Assembly (NCBI GenBank): GCA_947482665.1
Contig: CANKJK010000008.1
Coordinates: forward strand, 107,016 to 171,015
Direction of reading: 5' to 3'
Length of the DNA stretch: 64,000 bases
Source of the DNA: Acidobacteriota bacterium
GTDB taxonomy: Bacteria > Acidobacteriota > Vicinamibacteria > Vicinamibacterales > UBA2999
Each line of letters starts with the position of its first letter. Within the stretch, counting starts at the first letter, position 1. Of the stretch, positions 27,779-35,404 are shown in pieces. Below the pieces are notes generated by a model. It searched no databases, had not been told where the DNA came from, and saw only the letters and a program-made list of their open reading frames with translations. Both the position numbers and the translations under genes were made by a program.

Positions 27779-29125
27779 ATGGTGATCTCGCACAGGCATC
27801 TGGATCGCCGGACCGTGTTGCGCGGCGTCGGTGCGGCCATCGCGCTGCCGCTGCTCGACGCGATGGTGCCGGCATTGACGCCCGCGCGCCTGACGGCCGC
27901 CGCGCCGGTGAGGCGGCTCTCTGCCGTGTACTGCCCGATGGGCACGTACATGAAGAAGTGGACACCCGCCACCGAAGGGCCGCTCGAGTTTTCACCCACG
28001 TTGCAGCCACTGGCCGATTACAAGGACCGCATGGTGGTCATGAGCGGCCTCGACATGCAGAATGCCGATGCCCGCGACGGCGGCGGCGTGCACTCCCGGA
28101 TCCAGCCGTGCTGGCTGACGGGCGCGCATGCCAAGCGGACCGAGGGTCCCGACATGCAGGTCGGGATTTCGATGGACCAGGTCGCGGCCAAGGCGATTGG
28201 CGGCGAGACCCAGCTCGCGTCGTTCGAGCTGGCGCTCGAGACGAACGACGTGCTGGGTGCGTGCGACGTCGGGTATACGTGCGCCTATACCTCCACGCTG
28301 AGCTGGCGCGGGCCGTCGACGCCGGTGCCGATGGAAAACAACCCCAGGGCGGCATTCGAGCGCCTGTTCGGCACGAGCGACAGCACCGACGCGCGCGTCC
28401 GGGCGAAGGACATGCGCCGCGGCAAGAGTCTTCTCGATGCCGTCTCGTCCGACATCGCGAAGATGAAGAGGACGATGGGGCCGTCGGATCAGGCCAAGCT
28501 GGACGAATACGTGGATTCGGTCCGCGACATCGAGCGCCGTATCACGCGCGCCGAGGAGCAGGCGGAACGGGAACTGCCGACGATGGCCCAGCCGTCGGGG
28601 ATTCCCTCGGACTTCGGGGACTACACGGCGCTGATGTTCGACCTCAACGTCCTGGCGCTGCAGGCGGACCTGACGCGCATCTCGACGTTCATGATGGCGC
28701 GGGAGCTGAGCGTGCGCACGTACCCGGAGATCGGCGTGCCCGAGCAGCACCACGGGCTCTCGCATCACCAGAATCTTCCCGAGAAGCTGGAGAAGCAGGC
28801 CAAGCTGACGATGTATCACCTGCAGCTGTTCTCCCACTTTCTCCGCCGCCTTGCGGGCACTCCGGACGGCGAGGGGTCGTTGCTCGATCACACGCTGCTG
28901 CTCTTCGGGTCCGGCATGAGCAATTCGGACCTCCACCTCCCCTACGACGTACCAACGGTGGTCTTCGGCGGGTCACTGTTCGGCGTCAAGGGAGGACGGC
29001 ACGTCCGGCATCCCAAAGGCACGCCGCTTACGAATCTGCAGCTGGCGCTCCTCGACAAGATGAACGTGCCCGCCGACAGATTTGGTGACAGCACGGGGAG
29101 AATCGGCGGCTTATCTGGCGCCTAG
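27779..29125 (+). CDS. Tat-exported DUF1552 protein
   Basis: 448-residue DUF1552 protein. The N-terminus has a twin-arginine signal (DRRTVLRGVGAAIALPLLDAM), implying export of a folded, possibly metal-loaded protein. Family blocks are RLSAVYCPMGTYMKKWTP, SRIQPCWLTGAHAKRTEG, the LDEYVDSVRDIERRI helix, and the C-terminal LLDHTLLLFGSGMSNSDLHLPYDVPTVVFGG. The last block resembles that of sulfatase/alkaline-phosphatase-fold proteins such as DUF1501. The gene follows the PSCyt gene by 2 nt and is presumably co-translated. Enzymatic activity unknown. Confidence 0.85.
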   Translation: MVISHRHLDRRTVLRGVGAAIALPLLDAMVPALTPARLTAAAPVRRLSAVYCPMGTYMKKWTPATEGPLEFSPTLQPLADYKDRMVVMSGLDMQNADARDGGGVHSRIQPCWLTGAHAKRTEGPDMQVGISMDQVAAKAIGGETQLASFELALETNDVLGACDVGYTCAYTSTLSWRGPSTPVPMENNPRAAFERLFGTSDSTDARVRAKDMRRGKSLLDAVSSDIAKMKRTMGPSDQAKLDEYVDSVRDIERRITRAEEQAERELPTMAQPSGIPSDFGDYTALMFDLNVLALQADLTRISTFMMARELSVRTYPEIGVPEQHHGLSHHQNLPEKLEKQAKLTMYHLQLFSHFLRRLAGTPDGEGSLLDHTLLLFGSGMSNSDLHLPYDVPTVVFGGSLFGVKGGRHVRHPKGTPLTNLQLALLDKMNVPADRFGDSTGRIGGLSGA

Positions 29126-29132
29126 GATCCCG

Positions 29133-30077
29133 ATGACCAGGTTCCTGCTGCAGGGCGCGGCCGCGCTCACCGTGCTCGCGGTCCTTGGCGCCGGTGCGGG
29201 TCACCTCGCCGCGCAGGGGCCGGCACCCGCCGACCCGAGGACGTACGTCTGGTGGGCCGAACTCGTCAGTGCCGATGCCGCCGCGAACACGGTCGTCGCG
29301 CGCGCGCCGATGCAGGCCCCGGTGGCGAGCGACGCGGGGCGCTTCAAGGCTGGCGACAAGCTGCTGCTGACATGGGGCGCCAGCCCGTCCGCGCCGGAAA
29401 CGGGACCCGTCCTGTACCTCGAACGCCTCGACGTGACCAGGGCGGCGAATCTGACGGTCGGCTACATCCTCCCGGTGGAGTTCGTGTCGGCGGACGTGGA
29501 TGCGAGGGCGATGACCTTCAAGGCCACCGTGCAGGACGCGTCGGCGTTTGCGTCGCTACCGGCCCGTCAGTGGATGAAGGTCACGTCGCCGATGAGCCAG
29601 CCAACGGACACCGCGGCGGTGCTGTCCGTCGAACGGGCATCGGCGCCGGCCCCCTTCGCGCGGGTGGCGCCCGGCGCGTTCCTGGCCGCCGAGCCCGTGA
29701 CGGCGATTGCGTCCACTGCGGAGTTCAGTCGAGCCATGAAGGCCATCGCCGCGGCGTTCGGCGCGACGACAGCGTCGCTCCAGGCAAAGGCCTACGACGA
29801 CGCGCGGTCTCAGCTGGCGGTGGGTGTGTCGACTCTGAAGGCCGTGGCTGCGTTCTGGGACGCGCGGCAGAAAGCCGAACCGGCCCAACTCGCCCGGGAA
29901 GCCGTGGCGAAGTTGGAGCAGGTCGACGCGATCGCCGGAGGCAGGACCGGCATCGATCTCAATGCGCTCGACGCGGCGATGAAGGCTGTTGGCGGGACCT
30001 GCGCCCAGTGTCATGGGCGATATCGCGACCAGGACCCGGTGACCAAGGGCTACGCGATCAAGTCGGACGCGCAGTAA
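29133..30077 (+). CDS. Secreted beta-domain / cytochrome c-prime-like fusion protein
   Basis: 314-residue exported protein, signal peptide about 1-28 (ending LAAQ). Residues about 35-170 look like beta-structure with two similar halves (YVWWAELVSADAAANTVVAR and VEFVSADVDARAMTFKA are repeat-like). Residues about 190-314 are helical and end with CAQCHGRYRDQ, the C-terminal heme motif expected of a cytochrome c-prime four-helix bundle. I do not recognise the N-terminal domain. The gene starts 7 nt after the DUF1552 gene. ATG 29133 is used because the frame open from 29082 lacks a signal sequence and overlaps DUF1552. Confidence 0.75.
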   Translation: MTRFLLQGAAALTVLAVLGAGAGHLAAQGPAPADPRTYVWWAELVSADAAANTVVARAPMQAPVASDAGRFKAGDKLLLTWGASPSAPETGPVLYLERLDVTRAANLTVGYILPVEFVSADVDARAMTFKATVQDASAFASLPARQWMKVTSPMSQPTDTAAVLSVERASAPAPFARVAPGAFLAAEPVTAIASTAEFSRAMKAIAAAFGATTASLQAKAYDDARSQLAVGVSTLKAVAAFWDARQKAEPAQLAREAVAKLEQVDAIAGGRTGIDLNALDAAMKAVGGTCAQCHGRYRDQDPVTKGYAIKSDAQ

Positions 30078-30122
30078 GGCGGTCAGGCCGCCGGCACCGC
30101 CTCGTGGCGTAGAATCCGCCCC

Positions 30123-31979
30123 ATGCCTGTTCGCAGCGCGCTCGTCCGCCTTCTATCCCCGATGCTGTGCCTTGTCGGCGCTGCCACGGTTGCCCCCGCC
30201 CAGACGCTCCAGGCGCCGTTGCCGGTCACCACGGCGCTGCCGCTCTATGTGAAGCACTGCTCTGGTTGCCACGACTCCGGCACCGTGGAGCGCGCCCCGG
30301 GACGCGACGCGCTGCGGGCCTTTGCGCCCGAGTCGATCCTCGGCGCGCTCTCTGGCGGCAAGATGACCGCGCAGGGGAGCGTCCTGACGGACGACCAGAA
30401 GCGCACGATGGCGGTGTATCTCTCGGGCCGGCCGTTTGGCGATCCCGCCGCGGGTGAGGCGCGCAATATGCCGAACCGGTGCGGTGCTCGCCCACCAGCC
30501 CGCCCGCGCACCGGGGCGGACTGGAACGGCTGGGGCGGCGACCCCGGCAACTCGCGCTTTCAGGCGTCGCCCGGTATCACCGCCGCGGATGTGCCACGCC
30601 TGAAGCTCAAGTGGGCGTTCGGCTTCCCACGCACCGCCTCAGCGTACGGGCAGCCCGCCATCGTCGACGGGCGCGTCTACGCCGGGTCCGACTCCGGGTA
30701 TGTCTACGCCCTTGATGCCGAGACAGGCTGCGTCTATTGGTCCTTCCAGGCGCGGTCCGGTGTGCGGACGGCGATGAGCGTCGGCCCCCTCAAGAGCGGC
30801 AGTCACCGGCGCGCCGTGTACTTCGGCGATGCCTCCGCGAACGTCTACGCGTTGGACGCCGACACAGGTGAGCGGCTCTGGTCCGACCATCCCGAGACGC
30901 ACGCGCTGGCGCGCATCACCGGCACGCCCGCGCTCCACGATGGCCGCCTCTACGTGCCGATGTCGTCCGGCGAGGAGTCGGCGGGCGGCCTTCCCAACTA
31001 TCAGTGCTGCACCTTCCGCGGGAGCGTCATCGCCTACGACGCCGTGACGGGGAAGCGCGTGTGGACGGGCTACACCATTCCCGAGCCTCCGGCGCCGACG
31101 AAGAAGACCTCCACGGGTACGCAGCTCTTCGGCCCATCGGGCGCAGCGATCTGGTCGGCCGTGACGGTCGACCCCAAGCGGAAGCTGCTCTACGTGGCGA
31201 CCGGCGATGGCTACAGCGCTCCGGCCGAAGGCAGCAGCGACGCGGTGATCGCGTTCGACCTGAAGACCGGGCAGCGCGCGTGGGTGCGACAGGTGCTCAA
31301 GGGTGACGTGTGGCTCACCGGCTGCGTGCAGCAGACCAACCCCAAGTCGGAAACCTGCCCGCCCGACATGGGGCCCGACTTCGACTTCGGCGCCAACCCC
31401 GTGCTGCGCCGGATGGCTAACGGGAAGGACGTGCTCATTGCCGGGCAGAAGTCGGGGATTGCGTGGGGCTTCGACCCGGATAAGCGCGGAGAGATCGTGT
31501 GGCAGCAGCGCGTGGGCCGCGGCAGCTCCACCGGCGGCGTGCAGTTCGGCCCGGCGGCGGATAACGACCAGGGGTACTTTGCGACCTCCGATCAGTTCCT
31601 GAACAAGGAGGCAGGCGGCCTGACCGCCGTCTCGCTCGCGACCGGCGCGATGGTGTGGAGCGTCAAACCCGGCTGCCCGCCCTCGGGCCCGTGCGCGCCC
31701 GCGCAGTCCGCGGCCGTCACGGTGATTCCCGGTGTCGTGTTCTCGGGGACGCTCGACGGCATGATGCGCGCCTACGCCACGAAGGACGGCGCGCTGCTCT
31801 GGGAATACAACTCGGTGCGCGACTACAAGACCGTGAACGGCGTCGAGGGTCGAGGCGGGATGCTGAACGGCCCGGGCCCCGTCGTCGCCAACGGGATGTT
31901 CTTCATGAACTCCGGCTATGCCGCGATTGGCGGCAACGCACCTGGGAATGTGCTGCTGGCGTTCGAGCCGGAACGCTGA
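30123..31979 (+). CDS. Quinohemoprotein dehydrogenase, polyvinyl-alcohol-dehydrogenase-like (paralogue)
   Basis: 618-residue exported protein, signal peptide about 1-27 (VAPAQ). A cytochrome c domain with CSGCHDSG (about 43-50) precedes a PQQ-type propeller. The block LKLKWAFGFPRTASA, the CVYWSFQAR strand and the adjacent-cysteine motif NYQCCTFRG match the paralogue at 19021-21021. It lacks that protein's Ala/Pro tail. It ends the four-gene redox operon (45-nt gap after the cytochrome c-prime fusion), so it may pass electrons to those cytochromes. Polyvinyl alcohol itself is unlikely to be the natural substrate; a secondary-alcohol polymer or polyol is an inference. Confidence 0.8.
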   Translation: MPVRSALVRLLSPMLCLVGAATVAPAQTLQAPLPVTTALPLYVKHCSGCHDSGTVERAPGRDALRAFAPESILGALSGGKMTAQGSVLTDDQKRTMAVYLSGRPFGDPAAGEARNMPNRCGARPPARPRTGADWNGWGGDPGNSRFQASPGITAADVPRLKLKWAFGFPRTASAYGQPAIVDGRVYAGSDSGYVYALDAETGCVYWSFQARSGVRTAMSVGPLKSGSHRRAVYFGDASANVYALDADTGERLWSDHPETHALARITGTPALHDGRLYVPMSSGEESAGGLPNYQCCTFRGSVIAYDAVTGKRVWTGYTIPEPPAPTKKTSTGTQLFGPSGAAIWSAVTVDPKRKLLYVATGDGYSAPAEGSSDAVIAFDLKTGQRAWVRQVLKGDVWLTGCVQQTNPKSETCPPDMGPDFDFGANPVLRRMANGKDVLIAGQKSGIAWGFDPDKRGEIVWQQRVGRGSSTGGVQFGPAADNDQGYFATSDQFLNKEAGGLTAVSLATGAMVWSVKPGCPPSGPCAPAQSAAVTVIPGVVFSGTLDGMMRAYATKDGALLWEYNSVRDYKTVNGVEGRGGMLNGPGPVVANGMFFMNSGYAAIGGNAPGNVLLAFEPER

Positions 31980-32013
31980 CCCGTACCAGGATCAACCAGG
32001 AGAGTGAACTGGA

Positions 32014-32059
32014 CACAGAGCCTATCGCGAGCACCGGCACAGGTGCCTCTCCCTCTGTG
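32014..32059. terminator. Possible bidirectional terminator hairpin between convergent genes
   Basis: Outer stem CACAGAG (32014-32020) pairs with CTCTGTG (32053-32059); an inner 5-bp stem GCACC/GGTGC lies at 32031-32046. It is placed between the stops of the quinohemoprotein gene (+) and tail sheath gene (-). No U tract on the + side beyond ttct. Confidence 0.4.
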
Positions 32060-32109
32060 TTCTGTCTGCAGCGCCGGCTTGTAGCCGCCGCCACAGGCGG
32101 GTCCTCAAT

Positions 32110-34008
32110 CTACGACTTGCCGTCGGCGGTCCACTGCCCGATCCGGAAGATAACGAACTCGGCCGGCTTGAGTGCCGCGACGCCGATCAGGCAGACGAGT
32201 CGGCCATTGTCCAGGTCGTTCTGGCTCATCGTGGACCTGTCGCACTTCACGAAAAACGCTTTCTCCGGCTTGTCGCCGAGCAGTGCGCCGGACCGCCACT
32301 CTGTAGACAGGAAGTCTTCAATCGTTCGACGGACATTTGACCAGAGGGCCTCGCCGTTGGGCTCAAAGACGGCCCACTGCGTTCCGCAGTCGATGGAGTG
32401 TTCGAGATAGGCGAAGTACCGGCGCACGCTGACGTACTTCCACTCAGGGTCTGAACTGATCGTGCGCGCGCCCCAGAGTCTGCATCCGCGGCCTTCGATC
32501 ACACGAAAGCAGTTCACGCCCTCGGAATTGAGAATGTCCAGCTGGGACTTGTTGAGCAGAAGCTCAAAACCCAGCGCGAGGCGGACCACTTCGTTCGCAG
32601 GGGCCTTGTACACGCCGCGATTGATATCGTTGCGCGCATAGATGCCCGCCACAAACCCGCTTGGCGGCAAGACAATCTCGGCGTTCGTGACCGGGTCGAG
32701 TATGCGGACCCATGGGTAGTAGAGCGCTGCGTACGTGGAGTCCAGCGCGCTCCGGAGAGTGCGGACCTGGGACACGCTCTGGTTGTTGCCGCTGTCGAGG
32801 ACGGCGATGCGGTAGCGCATGCGCGAGGCGTGAGAGATCAGCAGACGCATGATCGCCATCGCCGAATCGTGGTAGGCACCCTCCAGGTCGAACGATGCAC
32901 CGGGCGCTGCCACGATTGAAATGTCTTCGATGTCTTCCAGCTGTCTGAGCCCGGTCCTCACCATGGTGTCAGGATCTGTCGTGCCCTCGTATTCGCTGCT
33001 GCCGGGACGTTGTCCGTCATCGCCTCCGCCGAGTTCGACAACGACACTGCGCGCTGTATCGTCCGACGTGAGGTCGTCCACTGCTGCGTGGAGACCAGGT
33101 CGTGCCGCGAAAAGCGCATTGAGCACCGCGAGTCCACTCGTGATGCCTGTTCCTGTGGACACGACAATCGGCAGCGTTCGTGCCTGGCTCAGATTGAGCG
33201 GTGCGCTGATGAAGAGGCTGGTCACGCCGTCGGGCGAACCGTGACTGTGATGCGCCGGATCGAGCGGTAGGGCCCTCCACGCTTCGGAGGAGCCGCCAGA
33301 CATCTCGACGGCGACGTCGAGCGTGACGATCCGGACCTGGTCGCCCTCATCGGGCGCCAGGCCTGGCGTCAGACCTCCGGAGAGTTGCACGAGGCCCCCG
33401 TTGTCGTCTCTGAATTGCCAGGTGTCTTCTGTGGCCATGGGGCCCCGAGACGATTCGGCGATTGAGAACGTCGCTGAGGCTTTGGCCTTCTTGATCCAGA
33501 CGACATCGCGATCCGTCAGGCCGTTCACGTGTGCGGTGAGCGTGCTGGTGCCTGCGGCGTGACCGCCGCTGAGGATGTTCTGACCCAGCCTCAGGGTGAA
33601 CCGGACACGCATGTTGCCCGCGGCTCCTGGGAAGCGCGCCTTGATCTGAATGCTCGTGGCCGCGGATCCACTCGCGGGCAGCGTCCCGGCCGCATACCCA
33701 TCGGCGCCGCTCGATGTCGCACGAAAGACTCGTGAGACATAGAGACGCGTGCCGCCTTCCTCAAAGAACCCGCGTACGGCATGCCACATGTAGTTGTGCA
33801 TGGGCGACCCGCCGTCGTGGAGCGGCTGACCGTCACCGTACACGCGTTCGAAATCGCGGAGGCTGGTCAGGAGGTCGGGCTCGATAGCGAGCGGGCCATA
33901 CCGTGTGGGGCCAATGAAGCCCGTGGTTGTGGTGTGGACGCCTTCGATCGACTTCGATCTGAACGAGACCTCTTCGACCTGAACTCCGGGAGCTAGATAT
34001 TCAGGCAT
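32110..34008 (-). CDS. Contractile tail sheath protein (orphan)
   Basis: 632-residue phage-type tail sheath protein as found in myophage tails, R-type tailocins and extracellular contractile injection systems. The N-terminus EYLAPGVQVEEVSF and TTTTGFIGPTRYGP, the GFFEEGGTRLYVSRVF block, the central variable domain, the CPQ-like MRYRIAVLDSGNNQSV region and the C-terminal DCGTQWAVFEPNGEALW / ALKPAEFVIFRIGQW are all typical. Length is normal and no internal stop is seen. ATG 34008 has a strong aggagaag Shine-Dalgarno. No tube, baseplate, spike or ATPase gene lies on either side in this window, so it is isolated from the rest of any injection machine. Confidence 0.9.
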   Translation of the reverse strand: MPEYLAPGVQVEEVSFRSKSIEGVHTTTTGFIGPTRYGPLAIEPDLLTSLRDFERVYGDGQPLHDGGSPMHNYMWHAVRGFFEEGGTRLYVSRVFRATSSGADGYAAGTLPASGSAATSIQIKARFPGAAGNMRVRFTLRLGQNILSGGHAAGTSTLTAHVNGLTDRDVVWIKKAKASATFSIAESSRGPMATEDTWQFRDDNGGLVQLSGGLTPGLAPDEGDQVRIVTLDVAVEMSGGSSEAWRALPLDPAHHSHGSPDGVTSLFISAPLNLSQARTLPIVVSTGTGITSGLAVLNALFAARPGLHAAVDDLTSDDTARSVVVELGGGDDGQRPGSSEYEGTTDPDTMVRTGLRQLEDIEDISIVAAPGASFDLEGAYHDSAMAIMRLLISHASRMRYRIAVLDSGNNQSVSQVRTLRSALDSTYAALYYPWVRILDPVTNAEIVLPPSGFVAGIYARNDINRGVYKAPANEVVRLALGFELLLNKSQLDILNSEGVNCFRVIEGRGCRLWGARTISSDPEWKYVSVRRYFAYLEHSIDCGTQWAVFEPNGEALWSNVRRTIEDFLSTEWRSGALLGDKPEKAFFVKCDRSTMSQNDLDNGRLVCLIGVAALKPAEFVIFRIGQWTADGKS

Positions 34009-34109
34009 CGCTCTTCTCCTCGCACCCGGGAAGGTGGGGCCCCGGTCCCTGCAACGATAGGTGATCGCGAAGGGGGCGCGAGAAGGTCTGATGCCGCCCA
34101 TGACCGGAG

Positions 34110-34274
34110 ATGTCCACGGGTCTGGAGGAGCGTCGATGGGCTGACCCTCTGCTCGTGCAGGGCCTGACCACCGACCTCCGTGTCTGGTCCGTCGAGAGTG
34201 CCGTCAACGTGAGCCGCGTGATGGCACGACTCACGCTACTGCAGCAGCGTATTGGCGAAGATGCCGCCTTCTGA
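34110..34274 (+). CDS. Possible 54-residue small ORF
   Basis: Starts at ATG 34110 directly after ccggag and encodes 54 residues, beginning MSTGLEERRWADPLLVQG. It sits in the spacer between the tail sheath gene and the NTF2-like gene, and its last 39 nt run antisense to the latter. Composition is protein-like (two Trp, high GC at third positions), but no family is recognised. It may be spurious. Confidence 0.2.
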   Translation: MSTGLEERRWADPLLVQGLTTDLRVWSVESAVNVSRVMARLTLLQQRIGEDAAF

Positions 34275-34757
34275 AATCACCACGTGGTGCTTGATGCGCC
34301 AGCCGTCTTTCGTCTTCACTACCAGGCTCTCGTAGCGACCCGTGGCACCAATCACCATTTGCCGCTTCGGGCCGGTGTTGGTGACGGCGATGTAGAAAGC
34401 CGAGAGGATCGCGCCTTCCGGGTGCGGCTGGACGTTGAAGGTTGTCGTCCAGTGCCGGAGCTTGTACTCCGGGTCCTTCACGAGCGGGTTCGTGGAGTAC
34501 GGCTGGATTTCCTTGCGGCCCACCAGGTGCGACGGGGGATTGTCGAGCACTGCGTCGTCCAGGAACGTGTCGGCCCACATCTTCCCGTTGTCACGGAAGG
34601 CGAAGTCGTAACCGGTGTGATTCGTGTAGAGCAGCCGCTGAATCTCGGTGAAGTCCTCGGTAGAGAGCTTCGACGGGGCGGCCGTGATCGTCGTCCAGTT
34701 GGCGCCGATGACGGCGGAGGCGAGGCAGAGCGTCGCGGAGAAGAGGTAATTCTTCAT
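34236..34757 (-). CDS. Secreted NTF2-like (SnoaL-fold) protein, tandem copy 2
   Basis: 173-residue protein with an N-terminal hydrophobic export signal (about 1-27) and one SnoaL/NTF2-like domain with the pattern DFTEIQRLLYTNHTGYDF, ADTFLDDAVLDNP, RHWTTTFNV, FYIAVTNTGP and DGWRIKHHVV. The family includes enzymes and binding proteins; the reaction is unknown. It is about 90% identical to the gene immediately upstream (about 15 differences in 171 aligned residues) with a 2-nt gap. The start is fixed by the copy alignment; the long frame open from 35111 is an out-of-frame read through copy 1. Confidence 0.8.
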   Translation of the reverse strand: MKNYLFSATLCLASAVIGANWTTITAAPSKLSTEDFTEIQRLLYTNHTGYDFAFRDNGKMWADTFLDDAVLDNPPSHLVGRKEIQPYSTNPLVKDPEYKLRHWTTTFNVQPHPEGAILSAFYIAVTNTGPKRQMVIGATGRYESLVVKTKDGWRIKHHVVISEGGIFANTLLQ

Positions 34758-34759
34758 GG

Positions 34760-35290
34760 CTACGGCTTCACCGGGCCGAGCGTGTTGGCGAAGATGCTGC
34801 CTTCGGACACGACGACGTGGTGCTTGATGCGCCAGCCGTCCTTCGTCTTCACGACCAGGCTCTCGTAGCGGCCCGTGCTGCCGATGACCATTTCGCGCTT
34901 GGGACCCGTGTTCGTGACGGCGATATAGAAGGCCGAGAGGATCGCCCCTTCCGGGTGCGGCTGCACGTTGAAGGTGGTCGTCCAATGGCGGAGCTTCCGC
35001 CCCGGATCCTTGACCAGCGGGTCCGTGGAGTAGGCCTGGATCTGCTTCCGGCCCACCAGGTGGGACGGCGGGTTGTCGAGCACGGCGTCGTCGGTGAACG
35101 AGTCCGCCCACATCTTGCCGTTGTCACGGAAGGCGAAGTCGTAGCCCGTATGGTTGGTGTAGAGGAGCCGCTGAATTTCGGTGAAGTCCTCCGTGGAGAG
35201 CTTCGAGGGCGCGGCCGTGATGGTCGTCCAGTTGGCGCCGATGATGGCTGAGGCGAGGCAGAGCATCGCCGGGAACAGATACCGCTTCAT
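34760..35290 (-). CDS. Secreted NTF2-like (SnoaL-fold) protein, tandem copy 1
   Basis: 176-residue protein, a near-duplicate of the gene at 34236-34757, with the same export signal and SnoaL-fold blocks. Its C-terminus is a few residues longer (ends GPVKP). Many codons differ silently between copies while the protein is conserved, so both copies appear to be under purifying selection. ATG 35290 aligns with the start of copy 2; an ATG two codons upstream (35296) follows a ggggtg sequence and is equally possible. Related domains occur at 48748-49680 and 58435-58914. Confidence 0.8.
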   Translation of the reverse strand: MKRYLFPAMLCLASAIIGANWTTITAAPSKLSTEDFTEIQRLLYTNHTGYDFAFRDNGKMWADSFTDDAVLDNPPSHLVGRKQIQAYSTDPLVKDPGRKLRHWTTTFNVQPHPEGAILSAFYIAVTNTGPKREMVIGSTGRYESLVVKTKDGWRIKHHVVVSEGSIFANTLGPVKP

Positions 35291-35404
35291 GAGCATGCAC
35301 CCCAGTGCGGGCCTCGATATGAGGCTCGTGCGGAGGCGATGTGTATCACGACCGCGCTTCTTTCTCCATCCCCTGACAGGGGGAGGCGCGGCGGCCGGGG
35401 CGGA

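Noticed and set aside
32110..34008. Prophage around the tail sheath gene
   Set aside because: No integrase, terminase, capsid, portal or other tail gene is nearby, and the flanking genes are of chromosomal type.
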